Shown piece after piece: positions 23,681 through 32,911 of a DNA stretch of 32,911 nucleotides (position 1 is the first letter of the stretch; each line of letters starts with the position of its first letter). The stretch spans positions 1-32,911 of the forward strand of contig CANGNS010000028.1 of NCBI GenBank assembly GCA_947455465.1, given 5' to 3'. The notes under the pieces were generated by a model. The model ran no database searches, was not told the DNA's origin, and saw only the letters and a list, made by a program, of their open reading frames with translations. Both the position numbers and the translations under genes were made by a program. Origin of the DNA: Comamonadaceae bacterium (lineage in GTDB: Bacteria > Pseudomonadota > Gammaproteobacteria > Burkholderiales > Burkholderiaceae_C).

Positions 23681-24265
23681 TTAGGCGCCGGCCGCTGCAC
23701 ACAGCCAGCGCAGCAGGTAGTCGGCAAAGCTGCGCCGCACGGTGATCTCGTAGTGCGTGCCCGCTTCACGGCAGACGATGGTGGCGTTGGCGCGCGAGAT
23801 ATGGCTTTGGGCCATTTGCCCAGCTGCAAAACTGCGCGGGTGCAGGTCCAGCGGGCAGCCGCGCGAGAGCAGGGCGGCAGCGCCGGGGCCTTGCACGCGC
23901 AGCACGGTGTTGCCGTGGCCTACGCCGACCACCGAGACGTGCTGGCCGGCCAAAGCGCTGCGCAGTGCGGCCTCGAGGGCCTCACCTTGGCCCATGGGGC
24001 ATTGCAGCAGCCACTCGTCAGGGCCCAGCCAGAGCCATTGGCGGTCAGCGCCCAGGCTGGCGGTATTGGCCAGGAGCGGCAGCGCCAGACTGCTGGCGGC
24101 CTGGGCTGCGGCCACAAAGGCCGGGTCTGCGGGGTTGCCGCGCAGATTGAGCATGTCCATGAGCGCGGTCTCGCCCAGGCTGACTGCCTGGCCGTCCACC
24201 GTCAGGGCGCGCGGTCCGCCACCGAGCAAGGGGGCCAAGGGGCTTTGCAGTACGGGATCAGACAT
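23681..24265 (-). CDS. soxG: sarcosine oxidase gamma subunit
   Basis: Gamma subunit of heterotetrameric sarcosine oxidase, 194 residues from ATG 24265. It contains NLRGNPADPAFVAAA near the N-terminus, WLWLGPDEWLL in the middle and an SHISRANATIV...TVRRSFADYLLRWL C-terminal part, all typical of SoxG (related to the GcvT/YgfZ fold). It supports assembly of the SoxA folate-binding region. The start overlaps the soxA end by 8 bp, with AAGGAA just upstream inside soxA, so translation is probably coupled. The open frame to 24397 is inside soxA and is not the start. Order soxB-soxD-soxA-soxG is the classical one. Confidence 0.95.
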   Translation of the reverse strand: MSDPVLQSPLAPLLGGGPRALTVDGQAVSLGETALMDMLNLRGNPADPAFVAAAQAASSLALPLLANTASLGADRQWLWLGPDEWLLQCPMGQGEALEAALRSALAGQHVSVVGVGHGNTVLRVQGPGAAALLSRGCPLDLHPRSFAAGQMAQSHISRANATIVCREAGTHYEITVRRSFADYLLRWLCAAAGA

Positions 24266-27260
24266 GGTGGCGCTTTCCTTCGGGATCGTAAAACACGGGG
24301 CTGCTGACCGTGGCCAGCACGGTGCGGCCATCGGCCAGCTGGACGGCCACTTTCTGGCCACTGCGCTGCTGTCCGCTGCGCACCAATGCCATGGCAATCG
24401 AACGCTTGAGGGTAGGGCTGTAGTAGCTCGAGGTCACATGGCCGAGCATGGGTACCGGCGTGGTGGCGGGCGCGTCCACTTCGGTGATTTGTGCGCCCTC
24501 GGGCAGCACTGTGGCCGGATCGTCGGTGAGCAAGCCCACCAGTTCTTTGCGGTTGGGGCCGGCGGTGTGGCTGCGGGTGAGCGAGCGGCGGCCCAAAAAG
24601 TCTTTGGTCTTGGACACCATGCCGCCCATGCCCAAGTCATGCGGCGTGACCGAGCCATCGGTATCCTGGCCGACGATGATGTAGCCTTTTTCGGCCCGCA
24701 GCACGTGCATGGTTTCGGTGCCGTAAGGCGTGATGTTGAACTCCGCGCCTGCGGCCATCAGCGCAGCCCAAACCGCTGCGCCGTAGTGCGAAGGTACGTT
24801 CACCTCAAAGGACAACTCGCCCGAGAAGCTGATGCGCATGATGCGCGCCGCCACGCCGGCCACCGTGCCTTCGCGGTAGCTCATGAAAGGGAAGGCGGCC
24901 AGCGACAAGTCCACGTCGTGGCAGACTTTTTCCAGCACCGCGCGCGCCTTGGGGCCGACCAGGCCGAAGGTGCTCCAGTGGTCGGTGACGCTGGTCATAT
25001 AGACCTGCATATCGGGCCACTCGGTTTGCACCCAGCGCTCCATCCAGCCCAGCACGCGCGCTGCGCCGCCGGTGGTGGTGGTCATCACAAAATGGTTCTC
25101 GGCCAGGCGCACGGTGACACCGTCGTCATAGACCATGCCGTTTTCGTCCAGCATCAGGCCGTAGCGGGCTTTGCCCACTTCCAGCTTGAGCCAGGGGTTG
25201 GTGTACATCCAGTTGAGCAGCTTGGCCGCATCTGGGCCCTGTATGTCAATCTTGCCCAGCGTGGACGCGTCCATGATGCCCACGCCCTCGCGCACCGCCA
25301 GCACTTCGCGGTGCACCGCTTGGTGGATGTCTTCATTACCCTTGGGGAAGTACCAGGGCCGCTTCCATTGGCCTACGTCTTCAAACAAGGCGCCGGCGGC
25401 GATGTGCTGCTGGTGCGGGCTGGTGTGGCGCGCCGGGTCGAACAAATCGCCCCGGTCCACACCGGCAAACGTACCAAAAGTGATGGGGACGTAATTGGGC
25501 CGGAAGGTGGTGGTGCCGACCTGGGCGATGGGCTTGCCCAAAGCGCGCGCGGCCAGGGCCATGCCATTGATATTGCCTAGCTTGCCCTGGTCGGTGCCAA
25601 AGCCCATGGCGGTGTAGCGCTTGATGTGTTCGATCGACTCAAAGCCCTCGCGCACGGCCAGCTCGATGTCCGAGGCGCCCACGTCGTTTTGGTAGTCGAC
25701 AAAGGCTTTGCTGCGCCGCGAGACGGGCTCGCCGGTTTCGGCAATCCAGAAGGGGGCGATGGGCTCGGCCTGCGCTTGGCTGACCTGGTAGCTTGCCGCG
25801 CTGGCCGCAAAGCCTGCGCTTTGCGCAGCCTCGGCGCCAGCCAGGCTGGCTGCGGCCAGGGTGTGCGAAAGCCCAAACTGGGCTGCACCTGCGCCCACAA
25901 TGCGCTGGTCGGCCAGCGCAGCGCCGGGGGTAAAGCAGCACAGGCTGTCGTTCCACACGGCTTTGCCACCGGCATGCGAATACAGATGAATAGCTGGGTT
26001 CCAGCCACCGGCCATGCCTAGCGTGTCGCAGGCCAATACGCGGCGCGCGCCTTGGGCTTGGCCGTCCTTGCAGGCGGCGACCTCGATGGCGCTCACCCGC
26101 ACGCTGCCTTGGGCCTGCAGCGGCACGTGGTTGCGCAGCACGGTAACGCCCGCTTTTTGCGCTTGTTCGGCCAAACCGCCGGGGGGCAGGTCACCGGCGC
26201 GGGTGTCGACCACGCTGACCTGGGCACCGGCGTGGCGCAGGGTCAGGGCGTCGGCGTAGGCGCTGTCGTTATTGGTCAGCAAAACGATGTTGCGCCCGGC
26301 CAGCACGCCGTACAGGGCGGCGTAATCGGCCAGTGCGGAGGACAGCATGACGCCGGGCAGGTCGTTGTTGCCAAAGACCATGGGGCGCTCGTGGGCGCCG
26401 GTGGCCAAAATGACCTGCGTGGCGCGTATGCGCCACAAACGCTCCCGAAAACCGCGGCGCTGGGCCAGTGGCAGGTGGTCGCTCAAAGCTTCGCGCACCG
26501 TCAGGAAATTGCCGTCGTGGTAGCCAAAGACCACCCCCCGGCGGATGATGCGCACCTCGGGCAAAGACTCCAGCTCCGCGACCGCTGCGCGCACCCAGTC
26601 GCTGGCCGATTGGCCGTCGATGGTTCCGTTGCAGCGGTGTGCTGCGCCGCCCAAATGGGCTTGCAACTCGGCCAGTACCACGCGCGCGCCGCTGCGCCCG
26701 GCCGCCAGGGCCGCTGCCAGTCCGGCGATACCGCCACCGGCCACAAACACATCGCAATGCAGGTTTTGGTGCACATAGGTGGCACTGTCCTCCACCTGCG
26801 GCGCTGCGCCTAAGCCGCCGGCTTTGCGGATGAAGCGCTCGTAAAACATCCAGGCCTTGGCCGGCCACATAAAGGTTTTGTAATAAAAACCGGCCGGAAA
26901 CAAGGGCGTGCCCCAGCGGTTGGGGCTGAGCAGGCGCGAGAGCAAGCCGGGCCAGCCGTTCACGCTCTCGCCGTACAGGCCCTCGTACAACTCGACTTCG
27001 GGCATCTTGGCGTTGGGGATGGTGTGCGCGCCGCGCTCTAGTTGCACCAGTGCGGAGGGCTCCTCAATGCCCGAGGTGACGATGCCACGCGGGCGGTGGT
27101 ACTTCCAGGACCGCGAAAACAGGCTCTCGCCCGCCGCCAGCAGGGCCGAGGCCAGGGTGTCGCCGGCATAGCCGCTAAAGCTGCGGCCATTGAAGGTAAA
27201 GCGCACCGGCGCTTTGCGGTCGATGCGGCTGCCCAGGGCAACGATGCGTTGGCCGCTCAT
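24258..27260 (-). CDS. soxA: sarcosine oxidase alpha subunit
   Basis: Large subunit of the cytosolic enzyme that oxidises sarcosine (N-methylglycine) to glycine with O2, passing the methyl group to tetrahydrofolate as 5,10-methylene-THF or releasing formaldehyde. 1000 residues. The N-terminal part resembles a 2Fe-2S-like fold without need of cysteines (FTFNGRSFSGYAGDTLASALLAAG). An NAD-binding Rossmann domain begins at DVFVAGGGIAGLAAA (about residue 170). GCV_T aminomethyltransferase-type domains near the C-terminus bind folate (GIMDASTLGKIDIQGPDAAKLLNWMYTN, GTETMHVLRAEKGYIIVGQDTDG). Length matches the family. ATG overlaps the soxD stop by 4 nt. The large open frames on the opposite strand here are shadows. 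Confidence 0.97.
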   Translation of the reverse strand: MSGQRIVALGSRIDRKAPVRFTFNGRSFSGYAGDTLASALLAAGESLFSRSWKYHRPRGIVTSGIEEPSALVQLERGAHTIPNAKMPEVELYEGLYGESVNGWPGLLSRLLSPNRWGTPLFPAGFYYKTFMWPAKAWMFYERFIRKAGGLGAAPQVEDSATYVHQNLHCDVFVAGGGIAGLAAALAAGRSGARVVLAELQAHLGGAAHRCNGTIDGQSASDWVRAAVAELESLPEVRIIRRGVVFGYHDGNFLTVREALSDHLPLAQRRGFRERLWRIRATQVILATGAHERPMVFGNNDLPGVMLSSALADYAALYGVLAGRNIVLLTNNDSAYADALTLRHAGAQVSVVDTRAGDLPPGGLAEQAQKAGVTVLRNHVPLQAQGSVRVSAIEVAACKDGQAQGARRVLACDTLGMAGGWNPAIHLYSHAGGKAVWNDSLCCFTPGAALADQRIVGAGAAQFGLSHTLAAASLAGAEAAQSAGFAASAASYQVSQAQAEPIAPFWIAETGEPVSRRSKAFVDYQNDVGASDIELAVREGFESIEHIKRYTAMGFGTDQGKLGNINGMALAARALGKPIAQVGTTTFRPNYVPITFGTFAGVDRGDLFDPARHTSPHQQHIAAGALFEDVGQWKRPWYFPKGNEDIHQAVHREVLAVREGVGIMDASTLGKIDIQGPDAAKLLNWMYTNPWLKLEVGKARYGLMLDENGMVYDDGVTVRLAENHFVMTTTTGGAARVLGWMERWVQTEWPDMQVYMTSVTDHWSTFGLVGPKARAVLEKVCHDVDLSLAAFPFMSYREGTVAGVAARIMRISFSGELSFEVNVPSHYGAAVWAALMAAGAEFNITPYGTETMHVLRAEKGYIIVGQDTDGSVTPHDLGMGGMVSKTKDFLGRRSLTRSHTAGPNRKELVGLLTDDPATVLPEGAQITEVDAPATTPVPMLGHVTSSYYSPTLKRSIAMALVRSGQQRSGQKVAVQLADGRTVLATVSSPVFYDPEGKRHHV

Positions 27261-27553
27261 GCTGCACCTCCGGCGCTGGGCGAGGCGTCAGGGTTCTCGC
27301 CGGGCTTGTAGAACTTGGTGAACTGGTAGCTCACGGTGTTGCGCTCGGCGTTAAACCAGCGGCGGCAACCGGCCGAATGCAGCCATTGTTCGCGGTGCAG
27401 GCCTTTGGGGTTTTTGCGCATAAACAAATAGTCGCCCCACTGGGCGTCGGTCAGGGCGTCGGTGTTCAGCGGGCGGGCGATATGCGCCTCGCCGCCGCAG
27501 CTAAATTCGCTTTCGGCGCGCGGGCCGCACCAGGGGCAGGTAATTTTCAACAT
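27257..27553 (-). CDS. soxD: sarcosine oxidase delta subunit
   Basis: Small zinc-binding subunit, 98 residues. It begins MLKITCPWCGPRAESEF and has Cys6, Cys9, His59 and Cys63 (GLHREQWLHSAGC), at the positions that coordinate zinc in characterised heterotetrameric sarcosine oxidases. RPLNTDALTDAQWGDYLFMRKNPKG is highly characteristic. It lies 14 bp after soxB and overlaps soxA by ATGA. An intact subunit implies a complete enzyme. Confidence 0.97.
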   Translation of the reverse strand: MLKITCPWCGPRAESEFSCGGEAHIARPLNTDALTDAQWGDYLFMRKNPKGLHREQWLHSAGCRRWFNAERNTVSYQFTKFYKPGENPDASPSAGGAA

Positions 27554-27567
27554 GGGAAATAGTCCGT

Positions 27568-28818
27568 TCAGTGGGCGACGCCGGCAGCGCCGTGCTCATC
27601 GATAAGGTGGCCGGTGTTAAAGCGGTTCAGTTCAAAGGCGGCGTTGAGCGCATGCGGCCGGTCTTGCGCCATGGTGTGCGCCATGACCCAGCCCGAGCCG
27701 GGCGTGGCCTTGAAGCCACCCGTGCCCCAGCCGCAGTTGAAGTACAGGCCTTTGATATCGGTCTTGGAAATAATGGGGCAGGCGTCGGGCGCCACGTCCA
27801 CAATGCCGCCCCACTGGCGGTTCATGCGCACGCGCCTGAAGATGGGAAAGAGCTCGCAAATCGCTTGCAAGGTGTGCTCGATGATGGGAAAGCTGCCGCG
27901 CTGGCCGTAGCCCACGTAGGCGTCGATACCGGCGCCGATCACCAAATCGCCTTTGTCGGACTGGCTGGCATAGGCGTGGATGGCGTTGGACATGACCACC
28001 GTATGCAAGATGGGCTTCATGGGTTCAGAGACCAATGCTTGCAGCGGGTGGCTCTCCAGCGGCAAACGGATGCCGGCCATGCTGGCGATCACGCTGCTGT
28101 GGCCTGCCGCCACGACGCCGATTTTTTTGCTCTTGATGACGCCGCGTGTGGTCTCGATGCCCACCACCTGGTCACCCTCGCGCTGCACGCCCACCACTTC
28201 GCAGTTTTGGATGATGTCCACGCCCAGGCGGTCGGCCGCGCGGGCAAAACCCCAGGCGATGGCATCGTGGCGGGCCACGCCGCCGCGCGGCTGAAAGGAC
28301 GCGCCCATCACCGGGTAGCGCAGGCTGTCACTGGTGTTCATGATGGGCACCATGGCCTTGATTTGGGCCGGCGTGAGCACTACGCCGTCCACGCCGTTCA
28401 AGCGGTTGGCATTGACGCGGCGCTCGATGTCGCGCATGTCTTGCAGCGAGTGGCCCACGTTCATGACGCCGCGCTGGCTGAACATGGTGTTGTAGTTCAG
28501 GTCTTGCGAGAGACCTTCCCACAGTTGCAAGGCTTTTTCATACAAGTGTGTGGCGTCGTCCCATAAATAATTGGAGCGCACGATGGTGGTGTTGCGTGCG
28601 GTGTTACCGCCGCCCAGCCAGCCGCGCTCGACCACCGCGATATTGCGCATGCCGTGTTCTTTGGCCAGGTAATAGGCCGTGGCCAGGCCGTGGCCGCCGC
28701 CGCCAACGATGATGGCGTCATAACTGGCTTTGGGCGCGGGGCTGCGCCACTGCTTTTGCCAGTTCTCGTGGTAGGACATTGCGTTGCGCGCCAGCGCGAA
28801 GATGGAAAAGTGGCTCAC
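27568..28818 (-). CDS. soxB: sarcosine oxidase beta subunit
   Basis: Catalytic flavoprotein subunit holding FAD and covalent FMN. 416 residues. [23 protein letters not shown] (about residues 34-56) is the FAD-binding Rossmann motif. [17 protein letters not shown] places a histidine at about 184 that matches the FMN-linking histidine of TSOX-type enzymes. [20 protein letters not shown] near the end is the conserved flavin-contact segment. The start is a GTG at 28818 ([26 protein letters not shown]), kept because the FALARNA...NWQ...WRSP stretch is conserved in SoxB and would be lost from the ATG at 28779. It lies 10 bp after the small exported-protein gene. Confidence 0.96.
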   Translation of the reverse strand: MSHFSIFALARNAMSYHENWQKQWRSPAPKASYDAIIVGGGGHGLATAYYLAKEHGMRNIAVVERGWLGGGNTARNTTIVRSNYLWDDATHLYEKALQLWEGLSQDLNYNTMFSQRGVMNVGHSLQDMRDIERRVNANRLNGVDGVVLTPAQIKAMVPIMNTSDSLRYPVMGASFQPRGGVARHDAIAWGFARAADRLGVDIIQNCEVVGVQREGDQVVGIETTRGVIKSKKIGVVAAGHSSVIASMAGIRLPLESHPLQALVSEPMKPILHTVVMSNAIHAYASQSDKGDLVIGAGIDAYVGYGQRGSFPIIEHTLQAICELFPIFRRVRMNRQWGGIVDVAPDACPIISKTDIKGLYFNCGWGTGGFKATPGSGWVMAHTMAQDRPHALNAAFELNRFNTGHLIDEHGAAGVAH

Positions 28819-28828
28819 AGGGGTACTT

Positions 28829-29215
28829 TCATTGCGGCTGAGGTTGTGAAGACGGCGCTGCGGGCACGGTACTGGCCGTGCAGTCGCGCGCGCATTGCGT
28901 AAATTGGGTTTCGCACTGTTGTTGCAGCTCTTGGGTAGCGCTTTTGAGGTCGCTTTGGTTGTCGCTGCGCTGCTGCAGCCATTGCGAGGAGTCGCTCAAG
29001 GTGCCGTTGCGCGGACGCCAGGCGTTCAGGGTGTCGCGGAAAAACAGGGTGGCCGAACTCAGCCAGGCGCTGGGGTTGTTGTTTTTGCCGCATTGCGATT
29101 TTTCGGAGCGGCACAGGCTGCGGCAGGCGTCCGCCTCTTGCGCTGTGGCGGCGGCACCGGCCAGCGCGCACAAGCCAAGCAGCAGCGAAGGTCCGAGATA
29201 TTTCAGGGAAGGCAT
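28829..29215 (-). CDS. small exported protein with mirrored cysteine motifs, unknown function
   Basis: Not recognised. 128 residues from ATG 29215 (GTG 29230 would overlap the sdaA end). A clear signal peptide ([25 protein letters not shown]) probably cleaves after ATA. The mature protein has six cysteines in mirror arrangement: C-x3-C-x6-C at 31, 35 and 42, and C-x6-C-x3-C at 101, 108 and 112, flanking a Gln/Ser-rich helical middle and ending in a Pro/Gln-rich tail. This looks like a disulfide-clamped antiparallel helical hairpin in the periplasm. It sits between sdaA (8 bp) and soxB (10 bp), so it is co-transcribed with cytosolic catabolic genes. No Shine-Dalgarno is evident, suggesting coupling to sdaA translation. 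Confidence 0.75.
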   Translation of the reverse strand: MPSLKYLGPSLLLGLCALAGAAATAQEADACRSLCRSEKSQCGKNNNPSAWLSSATLFFRDTLNAWRPRNGTLSDSSQWLQQRSDNQSDLKSATQELQQQCETQFTQCARDCTASTVPAAPSSQPQPQ

Positions 29216-29223
29216 ACGGGTGT

Positions 29224-30627
<1,404 letters not shown>

Positions 30628-30840
30628 GGCTATACCCTTATGGTGGCACAGGGAACAAGCGATGATTGTCGTGCTGCCGGTGCCTGGGGGATTGTTCGCC
30701 ATACGACGCGGGGCAATGCCGTGGCGACAGGCCCTGTGGCGTTTAGATGCAAGTAGGTGTCGCACCAGGGTTGGGGAATGCTTGCCGCACTGGGGATACT
30801 CATTGCAAGCCTGAAGTCATGAACGATTTGGAGATGAGCC
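30628..30840. promoter_or_regulatory. divergent control region between sdaA-sox operon and mttB
   Basis: 213 bp without a gene, holding the promoters of both divergent transcripts. I see no strong sigma-70 pair. Candidate operator arms are GCTTGC (30780-30785) and GCAAGC (30805-30810), an inverted repeat with 19-base spacing just before mttB, and a small ACAA-n7-TTGT repeat around 30656-30670. Which regulator acts is unknown; none is encoded in the window. Confidence 0.4.
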
Positions 30841-32427
30841 ATGGATGACACTGTGACCTTGAACAGCCCCCAGAGCGCCCCGCGCACCCGCCGCAGCGCC
30901 GGTGGACGCGAAGCCAAGCGCGCCCTGCGCTCGGGCCGCGCCGCGCAGGGCGCGCCCTTCATCACGCGCAACATTCCCTTCTATGAAGTGCTGGACGCCG
31001 AAAACCTGGCCATCATTGAGCGCAATGCCGACACCATCCTGGAGGAAATCGGCATCGACTTTCGTGACGACGCCGAGGCCTTGGACATTTGGCGCAAGGC
31101 CGGCGCCGAAGTCACCGGCGAGCGGGTGCGCTTTCCGGGCGGCATGTGCCGCGCCATCGTGCAAGCCAGCGCACCGCGCGAGTTCACCCAATACGCGCGC
31201 AATCCGGCGCACAACGTGGTTATCGGCGGCAAAAACACGGTGTTTGCCCCGTCTTACGGCTCGCCCTTTGTGCGCGATCTGGACCAGGGGCGGCGCTACG
31301 CCACCATCAACGACTTCCAAAACTTCGTCAAGCTGGCCTATATGGCCAACCCGATCCACCACAGCGGCGGCACGATTTGCGAGCCGGTAGACCTGCCGGT
31401 CAACAAGCGCCACTTTGACATGGTCTACGCGCACATGAAGTACAGCGACAAGCCCTTTATGGGTTCGGTCACCAAGCCTGAACGCGCCCAGGACACGGTG
31501 GAAATGGCCGCCCGGCTGTTTGGCGACAACTTTATCGACCCGGCCACGGGCAAAAACCGCACGGTGTGCATCAGCCTGATCAACGCCAACTCGCCCATGA
31601 CCTTTGACGAGACCATGCTGGGCGCGGCCAAGGTTTATGCGCGGGCCAACCAGGCCACCATCATCACGCCCTTTATTTTGGCGGGCGCCATGTCGCCGGT
31701 CACCGTGGCCGGCACCTGTGCCCAGACCCTGGCCGAAGCCCTGGCCGGCATGGCGTTTGTGCAATTGGTCAACCCCGGTGCGCCGGTGGTGATGGGCAGT
31801 TTTGCGTCCTCGGTGTCCATGCAGTCGGGTGCGCCTACTTTCGGCACGCCAGAACCTGCGTTGGTGCTGTACGTCATGGCTGCATTGGCGCGCCGCTTGG
31901 GCGTGCCCTTTCGTTCGGGCGGCGGCTTGTGCGGCTCCAAGATTGCCGACGCGCAAGCGGCCTCCGAGTCGGCCAACACCATGCTGCCAACCTGCCTGGC
32001 GGGCGTGAACTTTGTTTTGCACACCGCCGGATGGTTAGAGGGCGGCCTGTCCATGGGCTATGAAAAATTCATCATGGACTGCGACCAGGCCGGCATGATG
32101 CACACCTTGATGGCTGGCGTGGACATGAGCGAGAACGGCCAGGCCATGGACGCTATCCGCGAAGTGGGCCCCGGCAAGCACTTTTTGGGCTGCGCCCACA
32201 CCCAGGCCAATTTCGAAACCGCGTTTTACCGCTCGCCGATTACCGACAACAACAGCTTTGAGCAATGGGAAGCCGAAGGCGGCGTGGACCTGTCGGTGCG
32301 CGCCAATGCGCTGTGGAAGAAAAACCTGGCCGAGTACGAGGCGCCGGCCATGGACCCGGCCACGGACGAGGCCATCTTGGACTACGTCAACCGGCGCAAG
32401 GCGTCCTTCCCGGATTCCAATACCTAA
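30841..32427 (+). CDS. MttB-superfamily (trimethylamine/betaine) corrinoid methyltransferase, non-pyrrolysine
   Basis: 528-residue member of the trimethylamine methyltransferase family. True MttB carries pyrrolysine encoded by in-frame TAG; this frame has none, so it belongs to the non-Pyl group that includes the glycine betaine methyltransferase MtgB. A basic Arg-rich N-terminal extension (RTRRSAGGREAKRALRSGRAA) precedes the TIM-barrel part. PFRSGGGLCGSKIADAQAASESANTM corresponds to the substrate-pocket region, followed by NFVLHTAGWLEGGLSMGYEKFIMDCDQ. The expected reaction moves a methyl group from a quaternary amine to a corrinoid protein. The substrate is inferred as glycine betaine, or a related N-methyl compound, from the divergent sarcosine oxidase operon. 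GGAG precedes the ATG. No corrinoid protein is in the window. Confidence 0.9.
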   Translation: MDDTVTLNSPQSAPRTRRSAGGREAKRALRSGRAAQGAPFITRNIPFYEVLDAENLAIIERNADTILEEIGIDFRDDAEALDIWRKAGAEVTGERVRFPGGMCRAIVQASAPREFTQYARNPAHNVVIGGKNTVFAPSYGSPFVRDLDQGRRYATINDFQNFVKLAYMANPIHHSGGTICEPVDLPVNKRHFDMVYAHMKYSDKPFMGSVTKPERAQDTVEMAARLFGDNFIDPATGKNRTVCISLINANSPMTFDETMLGAAKVYARANQATIITPFILAGAMSPVTVAGTCAQTLAEALAGMAFVQLVNPGAPVVMGSFASSVSMQSGAPTFGTPEPALVLYVMAALARRLGVPFRSGGGLCGSKIADAQAASESANTMLPTCLAGVNFVLHTAGWLEGGLSMGYEKFIMDCDQAGMMHTLMAGVDMSENGQAMDAIREVGPGKHFLGCAHTQANFETAFYRSPITDNNSFEQWEAEGGVDLSVRANALWKKNLAEYEAPAMDPATDEAILDYVNRRKASFPDSNT

Positions 32428-32428
32428 A

Positions 32429-32911
32429 TTAGAAACGTCCAAAGTAGGCGTTCACCGCGGCTCCGCAAAAACCGGGCACCAGCAGCGGGTGGTAAATAGA
32501 CCGGACATAGGCGGCCGCATTGCTTGCGGCGTTGGAATCGGTTCTGCCCAGGGTCTTTAGATTCTGAAAATACGCTTGGTAAACCGCATTTTTTTGTTGC
32601 ACAAAACCCCGCTTGATGGCGGCAAAAGGATCGTTTGTGCCACTCGGGTCGGAGTCAATATCTAACTCGGTGATTTGTGGGCCCAAGTCTTTCCAAATCG
32701 TCTTCATGGCAGCAGTGTTCAGTGCATAAATAGCCATGGCATCGCCGTGGCCACCACACAGCAGCATGGGCGCCTTGGGCGTCCAGCCTCTTAAGTCAAA
32801 GGCCTTTCCTGTCATGCGAAAGGGGTGCGTGGGCGCGGCAGGAAGTTGGTAGTTGGGTGTGGATGCCAAAGCCCCATCTGGCCTGGCCCGGGCGTCTTCC
32901 ACATAGCTCGC
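32429..32911 (-). CDS. probable secreted alpha/beta-hydrolase, C-terminal part (cut by window edge)
   Basis: 160 C-terminal residues; the frame stays open to the last base, so the start lies beyond the window (the GTG at 32902 is internal). APMLLCGGHGDAMAIYALNTAAM resembles the segment with the acidic residue of lipase/esterase-like hydrolases. SIYHPLLVPGFCGAAVNAYFGRF at the end resembles their catalytic-histidine and C-terminal cysteine region (YHG-like, here YHP). The family call is by resemblance only. Its stop is one base from that of the convergent mttB, and there is no visible terminator between them. Confidence 0.5.
   Translation of the reverse strand, partial: ASYVEDARARPDGALASTPNYQLPAAPTHPFRMTGKAFDLRGWTPKAPMLLCGGHGDAMAIYALNTAAMKTIWKDLGPQITELDIDSDPSGTNDPFAAIKRGFVQQKNAVYQAYFQNLKTLGRTDSNAASNAAAYVRSIYHPLLVPGFCGAAVNAYFGRF

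Noticed and set aside
21746..24307. 853-codon open frame on the plus strand
   Set aside because: It lies antisense to hyuA and soxG, whose motifs are unmistakable. Its translation is low-complexity, rich in His, Gln and Gly, with no domain; a GC-rich shadow frame.
23757..25580. 607-codon open frame on the plus strand
   Set aside because: Antisense to soxG and soxA with no recognisable motif.
30841..32427. Pyrrolysine-containing trimethylamine methyltransferase
   Set aside because: No in-frame TAG occurs in the gene, and no pyl genes are visible; it belongs to the non-Pyl branch.

Overview
The window looks like chromosome of a betaproteobacterium, most likely family Comamonadaceae (Rhodoferax/Limnohabitans/Polaromonas-like). 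This rests on the style of the proteins (RuvB beginning MSIQTDDF, a CCA protein with an HD domain, betaproteobacterial GlmS/GlmU/TtcA), the high GC content, and an rrn operon ending 23S-5S with no tRNA after it. It is inference from protein resemblance, not a computed placement. I see no insertion sequence, prophage, CRISPR array, integron or tRNA. The gene content is ordinary chromosomal until about 20.9 kb, then becomes a specialised catabolic locus.

Layout. 1-476: 3' end of 23S rRNA, spacer, 5S rRNA and a strong terminator. 497-3932 (minus): glmU-glmS, making UDP-N-acetylglucosamine for the cell wall. 3987-9477: a DUF6279 lipoprotein, 5-formyl-THF cyclo-ligase (minus), the lytic transglycosylase Slt, a glutathione S-transferase and the tRNA CCA-adding enzyme. 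9504-11700 (minus): a ROK-family kinase and a MidA-type methyltransferase. 11823-16172 (plus): a probable operon with a pteridine-reductase-like SDR, two tandem FolB/FolX-family proteins, ttcA, a histidine phosphatase and a fatty-acid-hydroxylase-superfamily membrane protein. 16169-18821: ruvB (minus), a cis-prenyltransferase (uppS) and a DUF4337 membrane protein. 18818-20090 (minus): a cupredoxin-FTR1 iron permease operon behind a Fur-box-like inverted repeat. 20259-20930: an unrecognised membrane protein.

20927-32427 is one metabolic locus. Eight minus-strand genes are packed with gaps of at most 15 nt or short overlaps: sdaA - small exported Cys-rich protein - soxB - soxD - soxA - soxG - standalone hydantoinase/oxoprolinase-type ASKHA protein - 4Fe-4S ferredoxin. 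Diverging from sdaA across 213 bp is a non-pyrrolysine MttB-superfamily methyltransferase. Together they suggest demethylation of a quaternary amine such as glycine betaine, oxidation of sarcosine to glycine with capture of the methyl group on tetrahydrofolate, and conversion of serine to pyruvate. No corrinoid protein, corrinoid reductive activator, glyA or dimethylglycine enzyme lies inside the window. The last feature is the C-terminal part of a probable secreted alpha/beta-hydrolase cut by the window edge.

The most interesting points are the HyuA-like protein paired with a ferredoxin instead of HyuB, the small exported protein with a mirrored cysteine pattern inside the sox operon, the FolM/FolB/FolX-like trio, the Fur-box-controlled minimal iron uptake pair, and the repeated use of 4-nt mutually overlapping stop codons at convergent gene ends.
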